Of a stretch of 64,000 nucleotides of DNA, positions 28,440 to 37,998 are shown piece after piece. Source of the stretch: Marinobacter salarius (lineage in GTDB: Bacteria > Pseudomonadota > Gammaproteobacteria > Pseudomonadales > Oleiphilaceae); assembly GCA_000831005.1 (NCBI GenBank), contig CP007152.1:3286001-3350000 (forward strand), written 5' to 3'. Numbering within the stretch: position 1 is the first letter of the stretch; each line of letters starts with the position of its first letter. The position numbers and the translations under genes were made by a program. A model generated the notes under the pieces. The model was not told where the DNA came from, searched no databases, and saw nothing but the letters and a program-made list of their open reading frames with translations.

Positions 28440-30050
28440 TCAGGACAACGTGTCCCTTAAAATGTTTTTGCGGATCTTGCCAGTGGCGGTCTTGGGCAAC
28501 TCACCCAGCACCACCTTCCGGGGCGCTTTAAAGTGCGCCATTTGCTCCCGACAAAAGGCGATGATCTCCTCGGGCGTGAGTTCCTCACCATCATCGATCG
28601 GATTAATAAAGGCGCAGGGAACCTCGCCCCATTTTTCGTCGGCCATGGCCACCACTGCAGCCTCAGACACTTTCGGGTGCCGGTATAGCACCTCCTCCAC
28701 TTCCAGGCTGGAGATGTTTTCGCCGCCGGAGATAATCACATCCTTGGCCCGGTCGCGGATTTCGACATAATGATCCGGGTGCATGACGGCCAGGTCACCG
28801 GTGTGGAACCAGCCGTCGCTGAAGGCCTTTTCAGTGGCTTCCTCATTTTTCAGGTAGCCCTTCATCACCGTGTTGCCACGAATACAGATTTCGCCCATGG
28901 CTTTTCCGTCTGCAGGTACCGCCTCCCCGCTGACCATATCCAGCACCGCAACTTCATCCAGGCCTTGCGTGGAAACACCCTGGCGGGACATTTTTAACGC
29001 CCGTTCTTCCAGCGGCAATTGCTGCCATTCCGGCTGAGGCACACAGAGCGTCGAGGGGCCAAACGTTTCGGTCAGGCCATACAGGTGCTTGATCTGGAAG
29101 CCAATTTCCTCTGCCTTGCGAATCACGCTACTGGGAGGCGCTGCGCCGCCCAGAGCAAACTGGGCCGGCCGGGAGAGTGTCAGGCTCGCGCGCCCCAGCT
29201 CCTGTATCAGCAGGTTCACCACCACGGGCGCTCCGCACATGTGGGTCACACCGTAGTCTTCGATGCGGCGGTAGATCTCCTGGCTGTCCACCTCCCGAAG
29301 ACACACATGAGTGCCGCCAACGGCGGTGATTGCCCAGGTATAGGCCCAGCCATTGCAGTGGAACATTGGCAGGGTCCATAGGTAGACGGTCTCGGCCGTC
29401 ATGTCGAAAGCCATGGCGTTGGTCATGGCCGCCAGGTAGGCGCCGCGATGGTGGTAAACCACGCCTTTGGGATTGCCGGTGGTTCCAGAGGTGTAGTTCA
29501 GGGAAATGGCATCCCACTCGTCTGTGGCATGCTGCCAGCCTGCGTCCGCATCGCCTTCCTGCAACAAGGCTTCGTAATCAAGCTCTGCCAGACCCTGGCT
29601 CTTCCCTGCCTTGCTATCGATGGCCACCAGCAAGGGATTAACTTCAAGCTCGGCTACCGCGGCCCGGACCTGCTCTTCCCACTGGGTGTCGTAAAACAGA
29701 ACCCGGGCCTCACCATGGGCCAGAATAAATGACAGGGCCCCGGCATCCAGACGGATGTTGATGGCGTTCAGTACCGCACCCGACATAGGCACGGAGTAAT
29801 GGGCCTCAAGCATTTCGTGGGAGTTGGGACACAGAATGGCTACCGTATCGCCCGTCTCGATACCGCGGCGACTCAGGGCGCTGGCCATCTGGCGGCAGCG
29901 GGCGTAAAGCTCCCGGTAGGACAGGTTAATGTCATCATCAATCACCGCCAGTTTGTTCGGGTACACCCGAGCGGACCGCTGCAGCAGCGTAAGCGGGGTG
30001 AGTGGCGAATAGTTTGCGGTGGTCTTGTTCAGGTTCTTGTACTTGTTCAT
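28440..30050 (-). CDS. AMP-dependent acyl-CoA synthetase (AlkK/DmdB-like)
   Basis: A 536-residue, uninterrupted adenylate-forming ligase. The ATP-binding P-loop is LNYTSGTTGNPKGVVYHHRG near 180-200, A5 is HLYGLTETFGPSTL, A7 is GWFHTGDLAVMHPDHYVEIRDRAKDVIISGGENIS, and the C-terminal Lys is in LPKTATGKIRKNILR. It activates a carboxylic acid to its CoA ester. Sequence style resembles medium-chain AlkK and methylmercaptopropionate ligases; chain length cannot be fixed from sequence. It lies between the importer and acyl-CoA dehydrogenase genes, as expected for uptake followed by activation. Confidence 0.88.
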   Translation of the reverse strand: MNKYKNLNKTTANYSPLTPLTLLQRSARVYPNKLAVIDDDINLSYRELYARCRQMASALSRRGIETGDTVAILCPNSHEMLEAHYSVPMSGAVLNAINIRLDAGALSFILAHGEARVLFYDTQWEEQVRAAVAELEVNPLLVAIDSKAGKSQGLAELDYEALLQEGDADAGWQHATDEWDAISLNYTSGTTGNPKGVVYHHRGAYLAAMTNAMAFDMTAETVYLWTLPMFHCNGWAYTWAITAVGGTHVCLREVDSQEIYRRIEDYGVTHMCGAPVVVNLLIQELGRASLTLSRPAQFALGGAAPPSSVIRKAEEIGFQIKHLYGLTETFGPSTLCVPQPEWQQLPLEERALKMSRQGVSTQGLDEVAVLDMVSGEAVPADGKAMGEICIRGNTVMKGYLKNEEATEKAFSDGWFHTGDLAVMHPDHYVEIRDRAKDVIISGGENISSLEVEEVLYRHPKVSEAAVVAMADEKWGEVPCAFINPIDDGEELTPEEIIAFCREQMAHFKAPRKVVLGELPKTATGKIRKNILRDTLS

Positions 30051-30097
30051 GTCACACCCATGTCACACCCAAATCACACCATCCGGGATTGTTCGGG

Positions 30098-30465
30098 TTA
30101 TTTCAGGTAGCCCGGATTGTTTACTTTCAGCCGTGTCTCCGTCATTGCGCGAAGGACCGCCCGCAACTCACGGTCGCTGCCGTCGACAACGCGTTCACGA
30201 AGCGCCCTGGCCAGGGTCTGTTCACCCTGCTCCGACTCTTCCGGCAACGCGTGACCGGCCAGAAAACGGGAGAGCATGACGTCGGTTGATTCAGGCTCTC
30301 CCGCCTCTTGCTGTTCCTGTTCGCGGATGCCATGCCCATGGCATTGGCGATCATTAATGCCTCGTATTTGCGCTCCCCGCCAAGTTCAGGGACCAGCGAA
30401 TCGAGCAACACCTGGCGAGCCTCGGCAAGCAGGTCACGAGTCTCAGGTCGATTGATCATTGCCAT
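30098..30465 (-). CDS. DUF6285-type protein
   Basis: About 122 residues after repair, probably a DUF6285 protein. It opens MINRPETRDLLAEARQVLLD with LVPELGGERKYEALMIANAMG. The frame breaks at 30330-30331. One base restores MGMGIREQEQQEAGEPES and continues to LRERVVDGSDRELRAVL and the stop TAA at 30098-30100. No catalytic motif is visible. Such small proteins are regularly encoded next to APH-like phosphotransferase and acyl-CoA dehydrogenase genes, as here, where the start overlaps the phosphotransferase end by about 23 bases. The function is unknown. Confidence 0.68.
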
Positions 30466-31480
30466 CCTCCAGTTCCTGAACCTGGTTCAACAGGTCATAT
30501 TCCATCTGAGCGACCATGCGGCCGGTCAACGCCAGCTCGAGCGAGCGCTGCTCACCCGACATGTGACGACGCGCCTGTTGCAATGCAATGGCGGCCCAGC
30601 GCACCAGTGCCATGACCTCCCAGTAGTTGACCCTTGCCGGACTAATGCTGGCTCCGGTTACCTCCCGGTAGCCGTCCAGAAGATCCTGTTTATCTCCAAT
30701 TCCGCCCACTTCCCGTTCGTCAGCCCCGAAACGCCAGCTGCGACTGCAGAGCCACCCCAGGTCTTCGCATGGGTCGCTCCAGGCGGCGAATTCCCAATCC
30801 AGAATGGCCGTCAGTCTGTCGCCGCTTATCATGTAATTGCCGGTTCGGAAATCGCAGTGACATAGAACGGTGGGACCTGGTTCAGGCGCGTTATCCTCAA
30901 GCCAGTTCAATGCCCATTCCAGCACCGGGTGTGGCTCACCAATCTCTTCCAGATAGCGGCGGTAAAGGGCGACCCGGCTAAGGGCCGGATTGTCCGGGTT
31001 GGGCATGGCCAGAAAGTCCAGCGAATCGTACGGCGGCCTGACGCTGTGAAGTCTCGCAAGCTCTGCGCCAAACGTTCGAACAAGAGCGCGGCGCTGCTCG
31101 TCAGTAAACTCCGACTTGACCAGTTTGCGTGGTGACGCACTCCCGGCAGCCCGAGCCATGACATAGAACACCTGTCCGGTGGCCGCAGTATCCTCGCACA
31201 GCCAGAGAGGTTCAGGAGCCGTCACCCCGGCACCGAAAGCGGCCTGCAACACTCGAAATTCCTGCGGCCTGGTCAAGCTCTCGGCCACCCCGGACGGTGC
31301 GTCCTGTCGCACCACAAATTCGTGCCGCCCGGGTCGGTCACCACCCTCCAAATCCAGCGTGAGCCCGAAGTTATCCTGGATCGCCCCTCCGGAAAGCCTG
31401 TCGAAAGAGACGACCGTTGCGTCGGAGGCTCCAGTCTGCCGCGCTATAAAAGCGGCAAAAGTATCCTCAAGTGCAGACAT
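30443..31480 (-). CDS. APH-like phosphotransferase family protein (ACAD10-type kinase domain)
   Basis: A 345-residue protein with the aminoglycoside-phosphotransferase/choline-kinase fold. The catalytic loop is TVLCHCDFRTGNYMISGDRL, with Asp and Asn in place, and the metal-binding motif is AILDWEFAAWSDPCEDLGWL. Homologues next to acyl-CoA dehydrogenases are thought to phosphorylate hydroxylated acyl-CoAs so that the dehydrogenase domain can eliminate phosphate, as shown for human ACAD10/11. The stop/start junction with the acyl-CoA dehydrogenase overlaps by one base. Antibiotic resistance is not suggested by context. Confidence 0.83.
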   Translation of the reverse strand: MSALEDTFAAFIARQTGASDATVVSFDRLSGGAIQDNFGLTLDLEGGDRPGRHEFVVRQDAPSGVAESLTRPQEFRVLQAAFGAGVTAPEPLWLCEDTAATGQVFYVMARAAGSASPRKLVKSEFTDEQRRALVRTFGAELARLHSVRPPYDSLDFLAMPNPDNPALSRVALYRRYLEEIGEPHPVLEWALNWLEDNAPEPGPTVLCHCDFRTGNYMISGDRLTAILDWEFAAWSDPCEDLGWLCSRSWRFGADEREVGGIGDKQDLLDGYREVTGASISPARVNYWEVMALVRWAAIALQQARRHMSGEQRSLELALTGRMVAQMEYDLLNQVQELEDGNDQST

Positions 31481-32685
31481 CAGGCTTCGACTCCCCAGTG
31501 CCAGAAGTCTGTACGCTCAGCCAGGAGTGTTCTCGAGAACACCATTTTGTGCACTTCCGATGCGCCATCTACCAGCCTTGCCTGGCGGGCATAGCGATAG
31601 ATCCACTCCAGCGGGGTATCCTTAGAGTAACCCCTGGCGCCGCAGAGCTGGATTGCCGTGTCTACCGCCTTGTGCAAGGTATCGGCCACCGACACTTTGG
31701 CCATGGAAACCTCTTTTCGGGCAAAGTCACCCTGGTCCAGTTTCCAGGCAGCGTGCATGGTCAGTAATCGGCCGATCTGAATCTCCATTGCTGCCTCACC
31801 AAGCAGCCACTGCACCCCTTCGCGTTGCGCCAGGGGCTGCCCAAAGGATTCCCGGTTATCCACATAGTCAGTGGCAATTTCCAGGGAGCGTCTCGCCAGG
31901 CCCAGCCAGCGCATGCAGTGGGTAAGACGAGCCGTGCCCAGGCGAATCTGGGTCAGCTTAAGCCCGTCTCCCACCTCCATCAGTCGATTTTCGTCCGGGA
32001 TCTCCAGGCCATCAAAGCGCAGCTCGCAGTGGCCGCCGTGTTCTTCCGGCCCCATGATTGGAATACGCCGGATGATCTCCCAGCCCGGATCGTCTTTGTG
32101 AAACAGGAACGCGCTCAGGCCTTTGCGAGTATCTTCAGACGTGCGCGCAATCAGAATGAAATGGGAGGCTTCTGCTGCTCCGGTGATGAAGTGCTTGTGG
32201 CCATGAATCACCCAACGATCGCCCTTGCGCGTCGCGGTAGTCTGCATCATGCCGGGGTCCGAGCCACAACCGGGAGGTGGCTCGGTCATGACGAAAGACG
32301 AACGCACCCTGCCCTCAACGATGGGTTTGAGCCAACGCTCCTGTTGGGCCTCTGTACCGACTTTCGCCAGCACGGTCATGTTGCCGTCGTCCGGTGCCGC
32401 GGAATTGAACACCACCGGCCCGAAGATCGACCGGTTCATTTCCTCGTAACAGGCAGCCATACCCGAAATGTCGAGCCCCTGACCGCCCAGGCGCTCGGGA
32501 AGCTGCAAGCACCACAGGCCTTGCTGCTTTGCCTTCGCACGCATCTGCTCAAGGTAGTCCGCCGCGATGTTCTCATGCTCATCATAGGCTTCCGGGTTCT
32601 GCTCCAGCGGCAACAGCTCCTGTTCGACAAAATCCCGGATGCGTTTTCGGTACGACTCGTTCCTGGGGTCCAAATTGAAATCCAC
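31480..32685 (-). CDS. Acyl-CoA dehydrogenase family protein (ACAD11-like)
   Basis: About 401 residues. The GTG at 32685 is chosen as start because AAGGAG sits 6 bases upstream, overlapping the stop of the preceding SDR gene. The upstream residues of the longer frame belong to that gene. FAD and substrate motifs: SSFVMTEPPPGCGSDPGMMQ, KHFITGAAEASHFILIARTS, and the C-terminal QLCGARGYSKDTPLEWIYRYARQARLVDG. The position of the catalytic base needs an alignment. It introduces a double bond into an acyl-CoA, or, with the kinase-like neighbour, may handle hydroxyacyl-CoAs. Confidence 0.86.
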   Translation of the reverse strand: MDFNLDPRNESYRKRIRDFVEQELLPLEQNPEAYDEHENIAADYLEQMRAKAKQQGLWCLQLPERLGGQGLDISGMAACYEEMNRSIFGPVVFNSAAPDDGNMTVLAKVGTEAQQERWLKPIVEGRVRSSFVMTEPPPGCGSDPGMMQTTATRKGDRWVIHGHKHFITGAAEASHFILIARTSEDTRKGLSAFLFHKDDPGWEIIRRIPIMGPEEHGGHCELRFDGLEIPDENRLMEVGDGLKLTQIRLGTARLTHCMRWLGLARRSLEIATDYVDNRESFGQPLAQREGVQWLLGEAAMEIQIGRLLTMHAAWKLDQGDFARKEVSMAKVSVADTLHKAVDTAIQLCGARGYSKDTPLEWIYRYARQARLVDGASEVHKMVFSRTLLAERTDFWHWGVEA

Positions 32686-32695
32686 AGCCCACTCC

Positions 32696-33495
32696 TTACA
32701 ACGAGGATTGAAGATGGCCGCCATCCACCACAAGGGTGCTGCCGGTCATATAGTCGGAAAGTCCGGAAGCCAGCAGCAACAACGGACCACTCAAGTCATC
32801 AGCCTGCCCCAATCGACGCTGAGGAATACGGCGGATCATTTTCTGGCCGGGTTCACTGGCAAAGAAATCGCGGTTCAGATCGGTCTCGATGTAACCCGGC
32901 GCAAGTGCATTAACGCGGATTCCATATCGGGCCCATTCCAGCGCAAGAGCACGAGTCAGCTGCTCGACACCGGCCTTGGCCGCGGCATAAGGAGCCACGT
33001 TGCCGGCCACGCGATGACCAAGGATGGAAGAGATCATGATGATGCTCCCGCCCCGATTAACTGCTGATAGACGACGGGCGGCTTCGTTGCCAACCAGCCA
33101 GCATCCCTTGAGATTTGTGTCGATAACCCGGTCCCAATCCTGACCATTAAGATCCAGAGCCTTCTTGCTCGTTGCCACACCGGCATTGGAAACGACGACG
33201 TCCGGAATGGCGATCTCATCAGCCATGGTATTGAAGGCTTCAGCGACACTGGACTCGTTGGTGACATCCATAGTGACAACGTGGATACGATCAGCATGTT
33301 CCGAAAATTCGGCCTTGAGGGATTCAAGTGCCTCTCGCGACGGCCACTGACAATGACGCTGGCGCCTGCTTCAACGAGACAACGGGTAAAGCTCTGACCC
33401 AAGCCGCCAGCAGCACCCGTTACCAGAGCAGTCTTGCCGTCTAGCCGCAGAGACCCATTTGCGTTGTCTGAATTCGTTTGATTGGAATTATTCAT
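32696..33495 (-). CDS. SDR family oxidoreductase (acyl-CoA block)
   Basis: About 266 residues. Start at MNNSNQTNSDNANGSL (33495). Cofactor motif LVTGAAGGLGQSF (TGxxxGxG), active-site Ser in IIMISSILG and YxxxK as YAAAKAG. The C-terminus GSTLVVDGGH is typical. The frame breaks near 33331-33336; one base restores RREKALESLKAEFSEHADRIHVV. It is probably an NAD(P)-linked hydroxyacyl or alcohol dehydrogenase. It is the first gene of the minus-strand catabolic block, just after a palindromic operator candidate. Confidence 0.84.
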
Positions 33496-33521
33496 ATCGC
33501 GACCTCCGCCAACAAAAATAG

Positions 33522-33535
33522 AACGAGCGCTCGTT
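33522..33535. promoter_or_regulatory. Palindromic operator candidate AACGAGCGCTCGTT
   Basis: A perfect 14-base palindrome 27 bases upstream of the SDR start. Its form (AACGnnnnnnCGTT, even centre) is what TetR-family dimers commonly bind. The TetR gene at 22981-23680 in the same block is the obvious candidate to bind it. It could control the 10-kb operon and also the divergent SDR at 33738. Confidence 0.5.
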
Positions 33536-33737
33536 TTATTCAACCATTAAATTGAATTGTTAATAAACTGGAGGCGGAAGTGCGTCGCAAAGACAAGGCT
33601 CTGACAGAGACCATCTTGCTTCTGGTGTGAAAAAACTGGATCAACAACGCCGGTAGATTCAGGCGACAATGTACTATAGGCGTCACTGCCGCCCTCCCTT
33701 TTTGGGAGGTCTGGTATCAAACCAAAGGACATCCATT

Positions 33738-34556
33738 ATGACGAAACTCGCCCTGGTAACCGGTGCCAGCGCCGGAATTGGCCGTGAGACCTGTGCTCTC
33801 TTTGCCCGGAAAGGTTATAGGGTTATCGCCCTGTCCCGACAGCCAAGTGGCGTTGAATTCGCAGATCTGGAGATGACGCTGGATCTTGAGTCCTTTCAGA
33901 AAATCGAGGGGCTTGCGGGCGAGCTGGAAACCGAAATTGCAGCAGCCGAGCAGGTTATTCTGGTCAACAACTCCGGTTACGGGCAATTCGGCGCGCTTCG
34001 CGATCTGTCCGAATCCATGTGGCAAAAGCAGTTCTGCACCCACGTATTCGGCCCCATCAAGCTGGCCGCCGTCTGCCTGAGGCTCTGCGAACAACACGGC
34101 ATACCCTTGCGGATAATCGCGGTGAGCTCCGTTCTCTCCATCGCGCCCCAGAAAATGAAAGGCGCCTACTGTGCCGCCAAAGCCGCGATGAACGCAGCGC
34201 ACGACAGCTTCTGGTTTGATGAACGGGGCAGTAAAAGCCTGGAAAGTGTCTCGCTTGTGCTTCCCGGGCCCGTCGCGACCCGGTTCAGAGAACATGCCCT
34301 GGCCGCTTTGCAGCCCTTGCTTGGCGGTGCAAGTGCTGCGCACCGGGAAAAGTACAAAGCAATGGAAGCAGCGCTGGCGCCTGGGGCCAGAATGAAGCCG
34401 TTTACAGCCAGTGCGTTGGATGTTGCCGAAAAGATTTACCAGGCTGCGGAAGTGGGACGTCCCAAGCCAAGGTATCTGGTTACGCCTCAGACTTACATTG
34501 CTGCGTTTGTCACGCGGTTTATGCCGCACTCTGTCCAGCGGAGAATATTGAGATAG
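33738..34556 (+). CDS. SDR family oxidoreductase (stand-alone)
   Basis: A 272-residue, uninterrupted short-chain dehydrogenase. ATG 33738 follows AAGGAC. Cofactor motif LVTGASAGIGRETCALFARKG, NNSGYGQFGAL (NNAG equivalent), Ser in IIAVSSVLS and YxxxK as YCAAKAA. The late part ETxFRE equivalent PVATRFREHALAAL and the C-terminal hydrophobic tail fit classical SDRs acting on lipophilic alcohols or ketones. It is divergent from the catabolic block and shares its 240-base intergenic region. Substrate unknown. Confidence 0.85.
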   Translation: MTKLALVTGASAGIGRETCALFARKGYRVIALSRQPSGVEFADLEMTLDLESFQKIEGLAGELETEIAAAEQVILVNNSGYGQFGALRDLSESMWQKQFCTHVFGPIKLAAVCLRLCEQHGIPLRIIAVSSVLSIAPQKMKGAYCAAKAAMNAAHDSFWFDERGSKSLESVSLVLPGPVATRFREHALAALQPLLGGASAAHREKYKAMEAALAPGARMKPFTASALDVAEKIYQAAEVGRPKPRYLVTPQTYIAAFVTRFMPHSVQRRILR

Positions 34557-34640
34557 TTCAATCAGCTAACCGATATCAGTGCGTGCACTAATTTTAGGGG
34601 ATGGATACACCCCAGTTAGCAACTGAGCTATGGAGTTCAC

Positions 34641-37600
34641 CTACGAACCAGAAACCCGCTCAATCAACTTCTTGACATACCGATCATCTTCATCCCGAAA
34701 TAGAATATTCCAACTCTCCATAAGCTCCCGAGTTACAGCTTGTCCAGCAACATCCCTCCACTGGCTCACAAGCTGAGATGAGTGGGTTTCCGAAATAAGG
34801 AACGCATGCAGCTCGATTCCGGCGTTCTCCGGACGTTGCTTGCGAAGGTCTGCCTCAATGTCCTTGATGGTCTCATGGAAGCGGACTTTGGGATCGTCCG
34901 GTTTATGATGGCGCAGGCCTTTCGGGTCGACGAAAACCACTTTCTGGGATTGGCCCTTCACCAACCAAAGGATGAAGTCCGGGTAGAAGCCACCATCAAC
35001 GAATACGCCCACGGCTCCCTGGCCGGTCTGGTTGCGCAGTAGGTAAACCTCGTAGCCTTCAAAAGCCCCAGTCTTAGTTGCCGCCTGGATGTCGCGAACA
35101 AAATCGGCCTCGCCTTTGTTGAGGGATACCGGAGTCACCTGAAAATCCAGCCCCTGGGTGGATGCCAGCAGCGGCTGATAGAAGTGCCGCTCACACCAGA
35201 TAAACTCCAGTCCTTCTTTAACCGCGCCATTCCATGTATCCACATCACCCTTTTCGATACTCTCCCTCAAGTTCGAAAGTTGTTTGATCAGAGACTGATG
35301 GCGAACCCGGTCAAGGGTGACCATGTAGCTGCCTTCTGGTGTGGCTTCACTCACACCCGGGAGGTACTTCCGATTTTCGGTGATCGGTCTGTACTCCAGC
35401 TTGTCCGCTTCCCACTGTTTCCGGCGAAATCCGTAGAACAGCTCGCAGTATTTTCTGAGCAGGGATATCGCCATGTCATGCCATAGCGTCATCTTCTCTA
35501 ACCGGCCCAGCTCCATGGCCTCATCCGGGGCATAGAGCCGGTACCATTCGTACCGGTTATCAGTCAGGAGTTTTTCAACCACATCCGGCGTGATGGTCAG
35601 GTTTGACCAGCGCTTGTCCCGCTTGAAAGCCAGCAGCTCGAAATAAAGGCGCTGCATATCCAGCAGTGCAATGTGAGTCGGCTTTAGACGCTGAATCTTG
35701 GCTCCGGTGTTCTGAACGCCCTTCTTGTCGGTTGCGAACAGTCCAACCTGGGGATAGAAATCCAGGATGACCCTCGGCGGATTGCAGAAGTAGTCGATCT
35801 CAGTAGGCTGCAACTCTCCTGGAGCCTTCAGTACCACCTGTTCGGCAAGTTCCTGAAATGCTGTACCGGAACCACCAATGGCCTTATTGGCAATGCTTTC
35901 CTTAACCCGAACAACATGGAGGTCCTTGCGCAGATCCTTCATCGGCTTCAGCGGAAACACGAATTCTTCAAGTCCCTCGTTAACCGGGATCTCTTCGTCT
36001 TCCAGCTCCTTCCGGAACTGAGCGATGTAATCGGCCTTCACCCCAAAGATGTTAAGGGTCTCCATGACACCAATGTGGTCAGGCCGCTCAATGCCAGCCT
36101 CTTTCAATCCAGTGGCAAGCTCGGCTGAACGCTTCAGTGTCGTTTTCCAGCCTTTCAGCCGAACACCACGGCCAAACAGCTGGATGATCTGGGCACCCTC
36201 ATTCTTACCGACGTTCATCAACGTCATGTTGGAAACACGCCAACTGCTCCAGCCCTCAGTGAACTTCTTCGAGCCCAACAGCAGGTTGACCGGTGAACTG
36301 TCGGTGTTGATCCCGTGGAACAGGCTTTCGCTAAAGCGAGAATCCTGAGTGAACAGGTCGTGCTTCTCGCAGAGTTTGACCAGCTTTGCATCATCCCCCA
36401 CGTTGATGACACCGAATGGGGTGTCTGACGTGCCAGCTCGAAGCGCGATCTCACCAGGAATGCCGGTAATATTTTCGATGTGGAGTCGACCGCCACTACT
36501 ATTGAATACCCTGTCCAGCAGATCGTGGTACAGCGCATCCCCGCCTTCACCCAGCTCTTTCAGGTAATTGAACCGACCATGGAGCAGATCGGTACCGCCC
36601 TTGGCAACCATGCCGCGTTTCAGCAGGTAATCAATCGCGGCAACCGTTTCTTCCTGCTTGTGCAATACCTGGTCGATAAATGCCAGCACCTGAACCGTGT
36701 CTGAAGCTTCACCGCTGGACAGCGTTGCCGTTACCTTGGAGCTTACAAACACCCACAGCGGCTTCTCCAGGTTGAAGGGCTTGAAGCTGGCCTTTTGCTC
36801 TTCAAACAACCGTAGTTGCTGGTAGTAGCTTAGCAACGAGGCAACCAGATATCGGAATTCATCCTGGGCATTGGGATTCGCTTGCAGGTTCAGAATCTGG
36901 GACTGCTTACCATAGCCATCCCCGTAGAAATGCCGGTAGGAGTAATCGAACAGAATGGCCTTAGTATAGGTCTGGCGCAGGTTTTCGTGTTTGGAGCCTG
37001 ATTGGGCGAACGTAGCGGAGTACTCGAAGGAGAAACCCGACGAACACAATTTTTGCCGGTATTCGTACCAGCTGCCGCCACCACTGGCCGTCCCCCGATG
37101 GCCCTCGTCCACCAACAGGAGGTTGCGAGAGCCGAAGGAGTCGACCGCAACCGTTTTCTTCTTCTCACTATCGCGAAGCTTGTTGATGTCGATAACGATC
37201 ACGTCCTGAGCGAACAGATCACCACCACGGGCAGAGAACTCACTGGCCCTGATTCCGGATTTCTCCAAGTCACGCAAGTGTTGCTGGGTAAGCCCCTCGT
37301 TGGGGGTAAGCAGAATAATCTTGTTGATATCCCCGGCTCTGCCATACCGCTGCAAATAGAAGCGATATTGAAGGATGTTGGCGTGCATGACTAGGGTTTT
37401 ACCGGAACCCGTCGCGCTCCAATAGGCCACCATGTTGAGCTGCGACCACAGATCATCTTCGGGGTTCAGCAAATCCAACGGTTTGTGATTAAAACCTTGC
37501 TCTACAACCCAGTGGTCATTCCAACGCTCAATCTGTTGGTTGAGCGCGTCCAGCAACTCATCCGGTTTGGTGAACAGATAGTCCAGGTAAATCTCGGTGA

Positions 37601-37988
37601 ACAGCAGCATCAAGTACTGGAAGTACTTCCATTCAATCGGCTCCTCACCGGAGGCCAAGCGCGCGTTATTGATGGTATCCGTTAGCTGCTTAATCCGGCG
37701 GTCGTACTCCAGCAGTTGCTCATCGCTCAGCTTTGCATCTTCGTTAAGGTTTTCCCGCATTCTCTGGATGATCAGATGCTCGCCTTCGGCATTGCGGCCG
37801 CTGGTCTCGCCGATCAGCTGGAAACGGTCGCGAAACGCCTCGAGCGTCGGCGCTTCCCGATTTCCCAAATCAAACTGGCCACTGAGAGAGTCGAAGCCGA
37901 ACAGAGAGAACAACCACTGGTTCAGCACCAGGTGATGGCAAAATTGCAACGCCTGTTTACTGCCCTTGGCGGATTTCCGTGCTGCCAT
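34641..37988 (-). CDS. res: Type III restriction-like Res helicase-nuclease
   Basis: A 1115-residue, uninterrupted superfamily 2 helicase. Walker A WSATGSGKTLVMHANI is at about 190-205 and the DEAD-type box LLVDEGHRGTAS at 291-302. Helicase half two is marked by LFGRGVRLKGWK. The C-terminus has a PD-(D/E)xK-like nuclease core: GGFYPDFILWL near 999-1009 and VVFVDPKGL near 1017-1025. This is the domain order of type III Res subunits, although at 1115 residues it is longer than most. It would cut DNA with Mod, whose stop lies 10 bases before this start. It is the last gene of the operon. Confidence 0.87.
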   Translation of the reverse strand: MAARKSAKGSKQALQFCHHLVLNQWLFSLFGFDSLSGQFDLGNREAPTLEAFRDRFQLIGETSGRNAEGEHLIIQRMRENLNEDAKLSDEQLLEYDRRIKQLTDTINNARLASGEEPIEWKYFQYLMLLFTEIYLDYLFTKPDELLDALNQQIERWNDHWVVEQGFNHKPLDLLNPEDDLWSQLNMVAYWSATGSGKTLVMHANILQYRFYLQRYGRAGDINKIILLTPNEGLTQQHLRDLEKSGIRASEFSARGGDLFAQDVIVIDINKLRDSEKKKTVAVDSFGSRNLLLVDEGHRGTASGGGSWYEYRQKLCSSGFSFEYSATFAQSGSKHENLRQTYTKAILFDYSYRHFYGDGYGKQSQILNLQANPNAQDEFRYLVASLLSYYQQLRLFEEQKASFKPFNLEKPLWVFVSSKVTATLSSGEASDTVQVLAFIDQVLHKQEETVAAIDYLLKRGMVAKGGTDLLHGRFNYLKELGEGGDALYHDLLDRVFNSSGGRLHIENITGIPGEIALRAGTSDTPFGVINVGDDAKLVKLCEKHDLFTQDSRFSESLFHGINTDSSPVNLLLGSKKFTEGWSSWRVSNMTLMNVGKNEGAQIIQLFGRGVRLKGWKTTLKRSAELATGLKEAGIERPDHIGVMETLNIFGVKADYIAQFRKELEDEEIPVNEGLEEFVFPLKPMKDLRKDLHVVRVKESIANKAIGGSGTAFQELAEQVVLKAPGELQPTEIDYFCNPPRVILDFYPQVGLFATDKKGVQNTGAKIQRLKPTHIALLDMQRLYFELLAFKRDKRWSNLTITPDVVEKLLTDNRYEWYRLYAPDEAMELGRLEKMTLWHDMAISLLRKYCELFYGFRRKQWEADKLEYRPITENRKYLPGVSEATPEGSYMVTLDRVRHQSLIKQLSNLRESIEKGDVDTWNGAVKEGLEFIWCERHFYQPLLASTQGLDFQVTPVSLNKGEADFVRDIQAATKTGAFEGYEVYLLRNQTGQGAVGVFVDGGFYPDFILWLVKGQSQKVVFVDPKGLRHHKPDDPKVRFHETIKDIEADLRKQRPENAGIELHAFLISETHSSQLVSQWRDVAGQAVTRELMESWNILFRDEDDRYVKKLIERVSGS

Positions 37989-37998
37989 AATATTCCCC

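Noticed and set aside
30443..31480. Aminoglycoside resistance gene
   Set aside because: It has the APH fold but is fused by position to acyl-CoA dehydrogenase and DUF6285 genes, which marks the catabolic ACAD10-type kinases.
31825..32913. A 362-codon plus-strand frame over the acyl-CoA dehydrogenase
   Set aside because: Antisense shadow crossing two conserved minus-strand genes, with no recognisable motif.
34557..34640. Attachment site at the left edge of the island
   Set aside because: Short inverted elements (AGTGC-GT-GCACT, GGGG/CCCC) are present, but no matching copy was seen at the right edge and there is no integrase or tRNA.
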